Assembly: GCA_018664745.1 (NCBI GenBank)
Contig: JABJNS010000003.1
Coordinates: 1 to 17,186 of the forward strand
DNA: 17,186 bases
Source of the DNA: Flavobacteriales bacterium
GTDB lineage: Bacteria > Bacteroidota > Bacteroidia > Flavobacteriales > BACL11
Direction of reading: 5' to 3'
Under the pieces are notes generated by a model. The model did no database searches and was not told the DNA's origin. It saw only the letters and a program-made list of their open reading frames with translations. How positions within the stretch are numbered: the stretch's first letter is position 1; the number at the start of each line of letters is the position of its first letter. A program made the translations under genes and the position numbers. This document shows positions 8,618 to 14,928 of this stretch, piece after piece.

Positions 8618-9037
8618 ATGAAAAAAATAGTTTTTAGTTTCCTGCTTCTTTTTGCAGCTTCTTTATTTATTACTCAAAATATTTCTGCACAAGTAGTAGT
8701 AAAGTCAAAACGCAACAAAACAACCAAGAAGGTAACTGTTAAAAAACCAAATCACCATAGAGGGGTTACTGTTAAAACAAGGCCTACTCATCATAACCCT
8801 CATAGAGTTGTGGTGGTAAAACCTAACCGACCAAGAGTAATTGTAAAGCGCCCTAATCGAATCAGAAAAAATTATATTTGGGTAGATGGGCACTGGAAAT
8901 GGAGCGATTTTTATGGTGATTATATCTGGGTGCAAGGGAAGTGGATGCGTCAAAAAAGAGGTTATCATTGGGTCCCAGGTTTTTGGGAGATTAGTCTGGA
9001 CGGATTTATTTGGATAGAAGGCTATTGGTCACGCTAG
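8618..9037 (+). CDS. Secreted WXXGXW-repeat protein
   Basis: A 139-aa exported protein with a signal peptide at about 1-24 (MKKIVFSFLLLFAASLFI...ISAQ). The middle (about 27-82) is strongly basic and His/Pro/Val rich (for example VKKPNHHRGVTVKTRP and VVVKPNRPRVIVKRPNR). Its C-terminal half has four aromatic repeats, YIWVDGHW, YIWVQGKW, YHWVPGFW and FIWIEGYW, matching the WXXGXW (YXWGXW) repeat family found in Bacteroidetes and Proteobacteria envelope proteins. The role is unknown; an envelope or surface-binding function is a guess from basic charge and export. It appears monocistronic, with 94 bp and its own-looking promoter before the next gene. Confidence 0.82.
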   Translation: MKKIVFSFLLLFAASLFITQNISAQVVVKSKRNKTTKKVTVKKPNHHRGVTVKTRPTHHNPHRVVVVKPNRPRVIVKRPNRIRKNYIWVDGHWKWSDFYGDYIWVQGKWMRQKRGYHWVPGFWEISLDGFIWIEGYWSR

Positions 9038-9102
9038 TATTTTATCATCTTTTCCTGTTGAAAAGTATTATTAGTCAGCCTCTTTCTTCCTTTCTTCCTT
9101 TG

Positions 9103-9110
9103 TAATTTTG
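9103..9110 (+). promoter_or_regulatory. Candidate -7 element for the OmpA-like/rhodanese/trmN6 cluster
   Basis: TAATTTTG is an exact fit to TAnnTTTG, 22 bp upstream of the ATG at 9132. It follows a pyrimidine-rich run, and no clear -33 TTG is seen. It overlaps the in-frame TTG at 9108, which argues against that TTG being the translation start. Confidence 0.5.
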
Positions 9111-9131
9111 AGAAGATTAAAATTTTTAAAA

Positions 9132-10130
9132 ATGCAAAAATCTATTCTATACATTGGCGTACTCCTTTTGGGGCTAAGTGCTTGTGTAACTCCAAAAATT
9201 CATAACGCTTTAATTGCTGATCAAGAAAGTACAAAATTAGCATTAACTTCATCTGAAAAAAAGGCACTTGCCTTGGCTAGTAATTTGGAAGAAAAGGAAG
9301 GGACTATAGTTTCTTTGCAAACCCAAATTTCTGAGTTGAGAAATGATTCTGTTCAGAATGGAAAATCCTTAGTTATTTTACAAAATAAATATGATGAATT
9401 GAGTGATGCTTATGATTTGCTGACTTCCAAGAATAGCCGATACATGGCCGATAAAGCTAAAGAAACCAAAAAACTTTTGGAACAATTGGAAGAAGCTCAA
9501 ACTGAACTTTTTGCAAAAGAAGATGAGCTAAATAAGCTTTCCAATTCCTTAGACGCAAAAGAGCAAGAGTTGAAAATAGCGCAAGAAGAATTAGAAGCAA
9601 GGTCAGTAAGAGTTACGGAATTGGAAACAATTATCAATAAGAAAGATTCTATGGTAACAGCCTTAAAGCAATCCATTTCCAAAGCACTTAGAGGCTTGGA
9701 AGGAGAAGGGCTAACCATTGAGCAAAGAAACGGGAAAGTGTATATTTCACTAGAGGAAGATTTGTTGTTTGCATCAGGAAAATATACGGTAAATAGCGGA
9801 GGTGTTGCTGCACTTAATAAATTGGCAACTGCTTTGGCGCCTCAAAAAGATTTAGAAATTTTGGTGGAAGGTCATACGGACAGTATCCCTTTGAGTGGAA
9901 GAGGTTTGGTGAAAGACAACTGGGATTTGAGTGTTATGCGTGCAACTAATGTTGTAAAGGTTCTGACGAAAAACCCAAGTTTAAATCCTTTACAATTAAC
10001 TGCAGCTGGTAGGGCTGAATTTGTGCCTATTGCAAGTAATAAAACCAAGGAGGGAAGAGGTGCTAATAGAAGGATTGAAATGATTCTTTCTCCTAATTTG
10101 GACGATTTATATAACCTATTAGAAGAATAA
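9132..10130 (+). CDS. OmpA-family peptidoglycan-binding lipoprotein with coiled coil
   Basis: A 332-aa outer-membrane lipoprotein. The ATG at 9132 gives a clean lipoprotein signal, MQKSILYIGVLLLGLSAC, with lipobox LSAC and lipidated Cys18. An in-frame TTG 24 nt upstream would only add a basic leader and overlaps the promoter -7 element. Residues about 30-190 are rich in Glu, Lys and Leu with heptad-like spacing (KLLEQLEEAQTELFAKEDE), so a long coiled coil is likely. Residues about 200-325 form an OmpA/MotB-like domain with VEGHTDSIPL, NWDLSVMRATNVVKVL, AAGRAEFVPIAS and GRGANRRIEMIL, which carries the Asp and Arg residues used to bind diaminopimelate in peptidoglycan. It is the first gene of a cluster; the next gene starts 1 nt after its stop. 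Confidence 0.9.
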   Translation: MQKSILYIGVLLLGLSACVTPKIHNALIADQESTKLALTSSEKKALALASNLEEKEGTIVSLQTQISELRNDSVQNGKSLVILQNKYDELSDAYDLLTSKNSRYMADKAKETKKLLEQLEEAQTELFAKEDELNKLSNSLDAKEQELKIAQEELEARSVRVTELETIINKKDSMVTALKQSISKALRGLEGEGLTIEQRNGKVYISLEEDLLFASGKYTVNSGGVAALNKLATALAPQKDLEILVEGHTDSIPLSGRGLVKDNWDLSVMRATNVVKVLTKNPSLNPLQLTAAGRAEFVPIASNKTKEGRGANRRIEMILSPNLDDLYNLLEE

Positions 10131-10131
10131 G

Positions 10132-10479
10132 ATGAAACATTTACCTTTAATTATATTATGTATTATTGCTTTTTTCTTTTTGAAGAAAAGATTTTTTGAC
10201 AATACGGATTATAAATCCATGCTTGCTAATGGTGGAATTATTATTGATGTGAGGTCAAGTGGAGAGTTTTTTGGAGGGCATATTGAAAACTCATTAAATA
10301 TTCCATTAGGTGATTTGCCTGATAAATTAGATTATCTAAAAGATAAAAACCAACCAATTATTACTTGTTGTGCTTCAGGAATGAGAAGTGCAGGAGCAGC
10401 AAAATTACTTTCAGCTAAAGGCTATACTAATGTAGTGAATGGTGGAGGTTGGTCCAGCTTAGAAAGTAAGCTCAAATAA
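10132..10479 (+). CDS. Membrane-anchored rhodanese-like protein
   Basis: A 115-aa protein with an N-terminal hydrophobic anchor (about 4-17, LPLIILCIIAFFFL) followed by Lys/Arg and a single rhodanese domain (about 28-113). It has the family landmarks IIIDVRSSGEFFGGHIENSLNIP and an active-site loop CCASGMRS, in which the second Cys fits the CxxGxRS pattern of persulfide-carrying enzymes. It begins 1 nt after the OmpA-like stop (TAAGATG), so translational coupling is likely. Sulfur transfer is the family activity; the partner is unknown. The anchor suggests that the domain sits at the membrane, and the side cannot be fixed from sequence alone. Confidence 0.88.
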   Translation: MKHLPLIILCIIAFFFLKKRFFDNTDYKSMLANGGIIIDVRSSGEFFGGHIENSLNIPLGDLPDKLDYLKDKNQPIITCCASGMRSAGAAKLLSAKGYTNVVNGGGWSSLESKLK

Positions 10480-10486
10480 AACTGAG

Positions 10487-11182
10487 GTGTCAGTTTTTAA
10501 ATTCAAACAGTTTTCCATAATACAAGAAAAATCAGCCATGAAAGTGGGGACTGATGGCGTATTGCTTGGGAGTTGGGTAATTTGCAAACACGCAAATACT
10601 ATTTTAGATATTGGCTGTGGCACAGGATTGATAGCCTTGATGCTTGCGCAAAGAAACTCAAAAAGCAGCATTACTGGAATTGAAATTGATGCAATAGCTA
10701 GTCAAGAAGCACAGTTGAATGTTAGTAATTCTGATTGGCAAGAAAGGATTAAGATTGAGCATACATCTTTGCAAGATTTTAAACCTCAAACTCAATTTGA
10801 TTTAATCGTTAGCAATCCTCCTTTTTTTCATGAAAATAAAGCGCAAGATAGAAGGGCGACTGCACGGCACACCAACTATCTTTCCTTTGAAGAATTAATA
10901 GAAAATGCTGCAAATCTACTTTCAGAAAAAGGAATGTTTGGGGTAATCATTCCTAAAGATTCTGAAGCACAATTTTGTGGAATTGCTAAAACTCACAACT
11001 TATATTGCAATAGAGTGTGTAATGTAAAAGGGAATGAGACAGTATCTGTAAAACGAGTAATGTTAGAGTTTTCATTCAATAAAGTTGAAAGGACAATAGA
11101 ATACTTAACGATTGAAACTGCAAGACATCAATACACTGATGGGTACATGCAATTGTGTAAAGATTTTTATTTGAGGATGTAA
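10487..11182 (+). CDS. trmN6: tRNA1(Val) (adenine37-N6)-methyltransferase-like protein
   Basis: A 231-aa SAM-dependent methyltransferase of the TrmN6/YfiC type, which makes m6A37 in tRNA-Val. Visible features are the N-terminal signature FKFKQFSIIQEKSAMKVGTD (then GVLLGSW), SAM motif I ILDIGCGTGLIAL (about 41-53), and the adenine-N6 catalytic motif NPPFF (about 110-114) followed by DRRATARHTNYLSFEEL, all typical of this family. I chose the GTG start at 10487 because the conserved FKFKQF segment begins at once after it; the first ATG (10539) would remove it. It lies 7 nt after the rhodanese stop and ends the cluster. Substrate identity is by family resemblance. Confidence 0.9.
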   Translation: MSVFKFKQFSIIQEKSAMKVGTDGVLLGSWVICKHANTILDIGCGTGLIALMLAQRNSKSSITGIEIDAIASQEAQLNVSNSDWQERIKIEHTSLQDFKPQTQFDLIVSNPPFFHENKAQDRRATARHTNYLSFEELIENAANLLSEKGMFGVIIPKDSEAQFCGIAKTHNLYCNRVCNVKGNETVSVKRVMLEFSFNKVERTIEYLTIETARHQYTDGYMQLCKDFYLRM

Positions 11183-11226
11183 TATTTTCTGAAGTTTAGA
11201 AGGTAAATTTGGGAAATAAGAATTAA

Positions 11227-11256
11227 TTAAAAAGAAGGTTTTTATTTTCTTTTTAA
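11227..11256 (+). terminator. Weak AT-rich hairpin after trmN6
   Basis: TTAAAAAGAA and TTCTTTTTAA form a perfect 10-bp inverted repeat around a 10-nt loop, 45 bp after the trmN6 stop. The 3' arm is U-rich. Stability would be low because only one pair is G-C, so termination is plausible but not certain. Confidence 0.35.
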
Positions 11257-11319
11257 AAACTCAAAATTCATAAAAATCAGATTAATGTATTGTTTGTTAG
11301 TGCGTTATCATTTTTAGCG

Positions 11320-11339
11320 TATCCGTATGAATACGGATA
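11320..11339. promoter_or_regulatory. 20-bp palindrome upstream of the 11397 gene promoter
   Basis: TATCCGTAT and ATACGGATA form a 9-bp perfect inverted repeat around GA. Its centre is about 35 bp upstream of the middle of the -7 element at 11361-11368, near -44 from the expected transcription start, where an activator dimer usually binds. It is noticeably more GC-rich than its surroundings. The binding protein is unknown. Confidence 0.5.
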
Positions 11340-11360
11340 AAACAGCCAATTATTTTATTG

Positions 11361-11368
11361 TAGGTTTG
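11361..11368 (+). promoter_or_regulatory. Candidate -7 element for the 11397 gene
   Basis: TAGGTTTG is an exact match to TAnnTTTG, 28 bp before the ATG. There is no TTG at the expected -33 distance, which fits a promoter that relies on the palindrome just upstream for activation (inference). Confidence 0.5.
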
Positions 11369-11396
11369 GGGGTTTGTTAATTAAAAAATTTAGAAT

Positions 11397-12059
11397 ATGA
11401 AAAAATTACTATTGATATTAATTGCTTTGCCAATGATTGGGATTGGGCAAAGTGATAAAAAAATTACAAAGATTTATGGAGGTATGCCTACATCCAATGA
11501 AAATATGGGTTGGGAAGAAGATAAAACTCCAAATGAAAAGTACAGTGGCGTTATAAAGATTGATTCTACAATTAGTGCTTCAGAAGTAATTGAAGCTTTT
11601 ATGATAACATTTCAACCATTACAAGATGCAAATATAATGACAAAGCAGATGCGTAATAATAATGCATTTGGAGCAGTCGCATCATCATTGAGTGGGGATT
11701 ATAATTCTATGGATGATTTTACAAAAGCAGGAGATGCAGATTCTAGAAGGCAAAATCAAGCTCAAAGCTCTTGGAGTGTTCAATTTATTGATGGAGTACG
11801 ATTGTCTCGTTTCTACTACAATATTAGTGTCCAAGTAAGAAATGGGAGGTATAAATTAGTAGTTATTCCCGCAGGAACATCTGGATATGCAAATGACCAT
11901 ATTCAAACAGAATGGAGTCAGATGTTTAAAAAAGGAGAGGTTAAATCGATTTACTCTAAGTATTATAGTCAAATGAAAATTAAATTAGCATATACAATAG
12001 ATCAATGGATTAGTAATGTAGATGAACATCTAATCAAGGATGGAAATGATGACTGGTAG
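11397..12059 (+). CDS. Exported protein of unknown function, possibly DUF4468-like
   Basis: A 220-aa protein with a signal peptide at about 1-18 (MKKLLLILIALPMIGIGQ), so periplasmic or envelope-located. The mature part begins with a short Gly/Thr/Asp-rich stretch. It then has KYSGVIKIDSTISASEVIEAF (about 49-68), a pattern like the start of DUF4468 (TBP-like fold) domains, and a YYNISVQVRNGRYKLVV strand pair at about 141-158. The C-terminal segment is helical (KIKLAYTIDQWISNVDEHLI). The family link is tentative because I cannot align it. It has its own promoter elements and a palindrome upstream, so it looks individually regulated. Confidence 0.7.
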   Translation: MKKLLLILIALPMIGIGQSDKKITKIYGGMPTSNENMGWEEDKTPNEKYSGVIKIDSTISASEVIEAFMITFQPLQDANIMTKQMRNNNAFGAVASSLSGDYNSMDDFTKAGDADSRRQNQAQSSWSVQFIDGVRLSRFYYNISVQVRNGRYKLVVIPAGTSGYANDHIQTEWSQMFKKGEVKSIYSKYYSQMKIKLAYTIDQWISNVDEHLIKDGNDDW

Positions 12060-12073
12060 AATCAGGTAATTTT

Positions 12074-12088
12074 CTTAATATTTTTAAG
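12074..12088 (+). terminator. Weak hairpin after the 11397 gene
   Basis: CTTAA and TTAAG flank a TATTT loop, followed by GTTTTCT, 15 bp after the stop. The stem is short and AT-rich, so the call is tentative. Confidence 0.25.
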
Positions 12089-12117
12089 GTTTTCTATTGT
12101 GTTAATTCCAGTAATTT

Positions 12118-12135
12118 AATTCTATTAATAGAATT
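12118..12135. promoter_or_regulatory. Perfect 18-bp palindrome upstream of the HTH gene (candidate operator)
   Basis: AATTCTATTAATAGAATT is identical on both strands. It sits 83 bp before the start of the HTH gene at 12218 and 26 bp upstream of that gene's candidate -33. It may be a binding site for the encoded regulator or for another dimeric one (inference). Confidence 0.45.
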
Positions 12136-12145
12136 GTATAATCAC

Positions 12146-12211
12146 ATATCTTTAAAAATATTTGTATAGTTAAAGTAATACCTTTATTATTGCATATTAA
12201 TTTAAAGATAT
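12146..12211. promoter_or_regulatory. Promoter of the HTH gene flanked by 11-bp inverted repeats
   Basis: ATATCTTTAAA (12146-12156) and TTTAAAGATAT (12201-12211) are perfect inverted copies. Between them lie TTTG (12161-12164) and, 20 nt on, TATTATTG (12185-12192), which fits a -33/-7 pair with one mismatch in the -7. The right arm falls at the expected transcription start. Sites flanking a promoter in this way suit autoregulation by the HTH product through two bound sites. Confidence 0.45.
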
Positions 12212-12217
12212 AACTTT

Positions 12218-12661
12218 ATGAAAAATTCAGCAACTCAATTATTATTAAATCAAGCCCAAGAGAAAATAAATTCTTTTTCTGTATTAAAATCTGTAGAAAA
12301 ACCATATAAAGGATGGGTGAGTACTATTCGTGTTTCTATTAAAATGTCCTTAAGGCAATTAGGGGAAAGGTTGCATATTTCTCCACAAGGCGTTAAGGAT
12401 TTAGAAAAAAGAGAAGAATCAGGGTCAATCACAATTAACTCCTTAAAAGAGGTAGGTCGTGCTTTAGATATGGATTTGGTATATGGGTTTATTTCTAGGC
12501 ACAATAGTTTGGAAGCTATGATTGAAGAAAGAGCAAAGGAAATTGCTGAGGAGCTTATTTTAAAAACAAGTCCAGATGGGGCTGATAAAGAAATAAAAAA
12601 AGCAATTGAGCAAAAAACTTATGAAATAGCTTCTAAAATGCCATCTTATTTATGGGATTAG
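12218..12661 (+). CDS. Mobile mystery protein A-like HTH regulator (orphan)
   Basis: A 147-aa DNA-binding protein matching the 'mobile mystery protein A' family (TIGR02612), which is normally followed by, and overlaps, a Fic-domain partner B. The family landmarks visible here are KPYKGWVSTIRVSIKMSLRQ, the XRE-like helix-turn-helix LGERLHISPQGVKDLEKREE (about 46-65), SITINSLKEVGRALDMDLVYGF, a charged helix (AMIEERAKEIAEELI) and the terminal PSYLWD, close to the LWD ending of the family. Length is normal and there is no frameshift. No partner B gene follows: 26 bp after its stop a convergent gene ends. It is probably an autoregulator of the former pair. Family membership is from memory of the family pattern. 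Confidence 0.78.
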   Translation: MKNSATQLLLNQAQEKINSFSVLKSVEKPYKGWVSTIRVSIKMSLRQLGERLHISPQGVKDLEKREESGSITINSLKEVGRALDMDLVYGFISRHNSLEAMIEERAKEIAEELILKTSPDGADKEIKKAIEQKTYEIASKMPSYLWD

Positions 12662-12687
12662 TTGAAGGCTTTATTCAACACGAATAG
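12652..12687 (+). pseudogene. Remnant start of a deleted mobile mystery protein B gene (tentative)
   Basis: An ATG overlaps the last codons of the HTH gene and opens an 11-codon frame, MGLVEGFIQHE, ending in TAG at 12687. In A/B pairs the B start overlaps the end of A, and Bacteroidetes B proteins, as I recall them, begin MGL. Only those first residues fit, and the Fic body is absent. The frame ends one base before the stop of the convergent DCC-family gene. This is consistent with a deletion of B, but a chance ORF of this length cannot be excluded. Confidence 0.35.
12661..12679. terminator. Short hairpin between convergent genes
   Basis: GTTGAA and TTCAAC pair around GGCTTTA between the converging stops. 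There is no strong U-tract on either side, so this is at best a weak bidirectional terminator. Confidence 0.25.
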
Positions 12688-13098
12688 CTAAATATCTAAA
12701 AACCGTAACCTATCTTCTGGTGAAGGTATCTGACATTCATCTTCTTTGCCAAACCATTTATATCTATTCTTGGCAAAAACCTTGTAAAAATACTCTCTTA
12801 TAAATTTAGGTGCAATAGCTAAAAAGTAAGAAACAATCAAATAAGGAGGTTTCAGGTTTCTTGTTATCTTTTTTATCGCTTCTGATCTGTCATATACCTT
12901 TCCGTTTGAGTAATAATAAATTGTATCTAAATTTACTTGAATATTAAAGTCTTTTAGGAACGATTTAGCAAAGTCAGATTGCAAAGAACAAAATGACATA
13001 TTATTGTTTTTCTCGTGCTTCAATAAAAAAACAACCAATCCATTGCAGAAACTACAAACTCCATCATAAAATACTATATTTTTCTTCTCCATCATCAT
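12688..13098 (-). CDS. DCC family thiol-disulfide oxidoreductase-like protein (DUF393)
   Basis: A 136-aa protein of the DCC family with the defining N-terminal motif FYDGVCSFCN (Asp12, Cys15, Cys18), a CxxC redox-like site. It is followed by LKHEKNNNMSFCSLQSDFAK and, further on, SEAIKKITRNL, all typical of the family. Function is inferred as thiol-disulfide chemistry from the motif and fold; no specific substrate is known. Its ATG overlaps the stop of the HTTM-like gene by 4 nt (ATGA), which supports the 13098 start over two further ATGs immediately downstream. DCC proteins are often found beside HTTM proteins, which supports both calls. It is the last gene of the operon. Confidence 0.88.
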   Translation of the reverse strand: MMMEKKNIVFYDGVCSFCNGLVVFLLKHEKNNNMSFCSLQSDFAKSFLKDFNIQVNLDTIYYYSNGKVYDRSEAIKKITRNLKPPYLIVSYFLAIAPKFIREYFYKVFAKNRYKWFGKEDECQIPSPEDRLRFLDI

Positions 13099-14138
13099 TG
13101 TTTTAATAATCTATATAAGGATAAAGATACAGCAAATAAGTAGATTAGATGAAGATTAATATACCCAATTTTGGTTATTAAAGTTGGTGTTAATGTATGC
13201 CCCAGAATATAGAGTGTTGGAACAATTATTATAAAAACATAAAACACTTTTGGAATAATCAATTTTTGAATGACTTTCTCTAAAGGTTTTGTGTTTATTA
13301 TTCTAATCAAAGTGAGTAGAATAATAACTAAATAAAATGTGTTTACCCCAGAGAAAGCAATCGCTAACATATTATAATTAAAAATATGAAACAGGCAACA
13401 CAGACCTATATAGACTAAGGACCATCTTAAATTAATTAATACCAAAACTACTCCTAATTCAAAAATAATAGCTGCATAGTCCAAAATCTCAGCAAAAAAT
13501 GCATCTCCAAATGGAATAAATCCATTCAAATAATGATAAAAATCTGTCCCTTTATTGTACCTGAAAACTAAACTTTCAATATGGTGTTCGTAAATGTTCA
13601 AATAGGTTGAATCCATTAGTTTAAAGATTCCTGCAGAAAACCAAGCGAAAAAAAACAGTAAGGTAAAATTCACAAGCCATACATTATTGATAGCGCTTTT
13701 TTTGCCTAAATACTCATCAATAGAGAGCCTACTTCCCCAACCTGTAAAGCCTAATATTAAAAAAGTTATATCATTGAAAAAAGTGTGATCAATCTTTTGG
13801 AAACTATATAAAATTGAACATTCAAATATCAATATCAAGGAAAAAACTACCCCTGCCTTAGCTGATTTGTAGCCAAATAAAATGCAAACAAAAGCGATAG
13901 TTCCGATAACATTTAATACCAAAAATAAAAACTCATCAGGAATAGAAGGGATAAGATAATATGCAATTGAAGAACTATTAGGTGCATATATATAATCTGC
14001 TATAGCCCCTAATCCAGCTTTAAGAGGAAGGTCATATATGAGATAATATACAACACAGTAAAGAATTCTTAGTAATCCAAATTCAATTCCTTTAAAATTG
14101 TAAAAGCTCTTTATTCTATTATTTATTCTGGTTATCAT
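13095..14138 (-). CDS. HTTM domain-like multipass membrane protein
   Basis: A 347-aa integral membrane protein with about eight to ten hydrophobic segments. Layout and position match HTTM (horizontally transferred transmembrane) proteins, distant relatives of vitamin K-dependent gamma-carboxylase. It has an N-terminal GLLRILYCVVYYLIYD, a central LLFFFAWFSAGIFKLMD after an amphipathic loop, and LDYAAIIFELGVVLVLI. No soluble C-terminal domain is present, so this is the membrane part alone. Its stop overlaps the DCC gene by 4 nt, and its ATG lies 3 nt after the stop of the upstream unknown gene. The reaction is unknown; a quinone- or thiol-linked membrane redox role with the DCC protein is an inference from pairing. 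Confidence 0.75.
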   Translation of the reverse strand: MITRINNRIKSFYNFKGIEFGLLRILYCVVYYLIYDLPLKAGLGAIADYIYAPNSSSIAYYLIPSIPDEFLFLVLNVIGTIAFVCILFGYKSAKAGVVFSLILIFECSILYSFQKIDHTFFNDITFLILGFTGWGSRLSIDEYLGKKSAINNVWLVNFTLLFFFAWFSAGIFKLMDSTYLNIYEHHIESLVFRYNKGTDFYHYLNGFIPFGDAFFAEILDYAAIIFELGVVLVLINLRWSLVYIGLCCLFHIFNYNMLAIAFSGVNTFYLVIILLTLIRIINTKPLEKVIQKLIIPKVFYVFIIIVPTLYILGHTLTPTLITKIGYINLHLIYLFAVSLSLYRLLKQ

Positions 14139-14141
14139 AAT

Positions 14142-14726
14142 TTAATAGCTGATATTAATCCTAACTATTTTTATTAGTTTTTCTGATTTTTTATCTGTCC
14201 AAAAAACTTTGATGTATTTAAAATCCTTTTCATGGGTAATGCTTTCTACCCCCTTGGAAAGAAAAGTTTCAAGTTCTAATAATTCATTAGGTAAGTATGC
14301 TACACCTTTTTTGTAAAATAAATCTTTTAGCTTAGGAAAATCCCAAAAACGACTTTTGATTGTACGATCAATCATATTTATATTCAGAGGACTTTGGAAC
14401 AATAATCTAGGATTTATAACTAATGAGTCTCCTCCATCCTTGTATACATAGAACTCATAACTGCACCATCTAGGTTTATATAAATTTGTATAGTAATCAT
14501 CAACTAAATATTCATGCTGATGGAATTTATCATCAAAAGCTTTAGAAGCCGGACTGTAATATTTATTCTGTCTAAACTGATATTGCATTTTAATAATATC
14601 AGGTTTAGCAAAATCAGGATAACAAAGGGATGGGTACGGTTCCTCAAATTTAAACTTATACACTAGCTGTATGGAACAAATTAGAATTATAATCCAAAAC
14701 CATTTAATGGCATTATTTTCTTTCAT
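14142..14726 (-). CDS. Membrane-anchored protein of unknown function, first gene of the HTTM-DCC operon
   Basis: A 194-aa protein I do not recognise. It has one N-terminal hydrophobic segment (about 8-25, IKWFWIIILICSIQLVYK) without a good lipobox, so it is probably anchored with the bulk outside the cytoplasm. The rest is rich in Tyr, Phe, Lys and Asp and includes two cysteines after the anchor (in PSLCYPDF and PRWCSYEF), which could pair or be substrates of the DCC protein. The middle contains the Phe/Tyr-rich WCSYEFYVYKDGGDSL strand pair and the end is charged (KSEKLIKIVRINISY). The gap to the HTTM gene is 3 nt, so the three genes form one operon. Exact TAnnTTTG elements lie upstream at 14753-14760 and 14818-14825. 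Confidence 0.75.
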   Translation of the reverse strand: MKENNAIKWFWIIILICSIQLVYKFKFEEPYPSLCYPDFAKPDIIKMQYQFRQNKYYSPASKAFDDKFHQHEYLVDDYYTNLYKPRWCSYEFYVYKDGGDSLVINPRLLFQSPLNINMIDRTIKSRFWDFPKLKDLFYKKGVAYLPNELLELETFLSKGVESITHEKDFKYIKVFWTDKKSEKLIKIVRINISY

Positions 14727-14752
14727 TTTAAGATTGAAGAATCGTTAGTTCA

Positions 14753-14760
14753 CAAAGATA
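14753..14760 (-). promoter_or_regulatory. Candidate -7 element for the HTTM-DCC operon (proximal)
   Basis: The minus strand reads TATCTTTG, an exact TAnnTTTG, 26 bp before the ATG at 14726. No TTG is seen at the -33 distance. Confidence 0.5.
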
Positions 14761-14776
14761 AGAATTTTTTATTTTT

Positions 14777-14805
14777 GGTGAGTAAGGGATTATTTCATGA
14801 TCCCT
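14777..14805. repeat. Degenerate copy of the tRNA-end sequence, with a small inverted repeat
   Basis: GGTGAGTAAGGGA at 14777-14789 differs at one base from GGTGAGGAAGGGA at 14933-14945, in the same orientation. AGGGAT (14785-14790) and ATCCCT (14800-14805) form a short inverted repeat. It could be the trace of an older insertion in the same tRNA family, but a 12-of-13 match may also be chance. Confidence 0.3.
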
Positions 14806-14817
14806 GTGGGTGTTTTG

Positions 14818-14825
14818 CAAATATA
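14818..14825 (-). promoter_or_regulatory. Candidate -7 element for the HTTM-DCC operon (distal)
   Basis: The minus strand reads TATATTTG in the left arm of the 16-bp inverted repeat, an exact TAnnTTTG fit. It lies about 90 bp before the first gene and would give a longer leader than the proximal element. Confidence 0.35.
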
Positions 14826-14892
14826 AACCCAAATTCATTGCATTCATATTGTTCTTTATTTTTTAATTTTATAAAACTAAAGTTTTAACATT

Positions 14893-14924
14893 AAAAAAAA
14901 TAAAACCCAATTTTCATTGGGTTT
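14893..14924 (-). terminator. Rho-independent terminator following the tRNA remnant
   Basis: On the minus strand AAACCCAA-TGAAAA-TTGGGTTT forms an 8-bp stem, followed by TATTTTTTTT. The only minus-strand feature it could serve is the tRNA 3'-end fragment immediately upstream, so it is best read as the tRNA gene's own terminator, left behind when the element inserted. Confidence 0.75.
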
Positions 14925-14928
14925 ATAT

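Noticed and set aside
9049..9065. CTTTTC/GAAAAG hairpin after the WXXGXW gene as a terminator
   Set aside because: The stem is six mostly A-T pairs and lacks a U-tract; it is too weak to call.
9108..9131. TTG start adding eight residues to the OmpA-like lipoprotein
   Set aside because: The TTG lies inside the exact -7 element TAATTTTG, and the ATG at 9132 gives a clean lipoprotein signal peptide.
12146..12211. The 11-bp inverted repeats as a leader RNA stem-loop or riboswitch
   Set aside because: The left arm lies upstream of the promoter -33, so it would not be in the transcript; DNA sites are the simpler reading.
14777..14816. An intact or degenerate plus-strand tRNA 3' end before GCAAATATAAACCC
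   Set aside because: The GGGAT/ATCCC hairpin has a 9-nt loop without a TTCRA T-loop, and the following bases do not form an acceptor stem.
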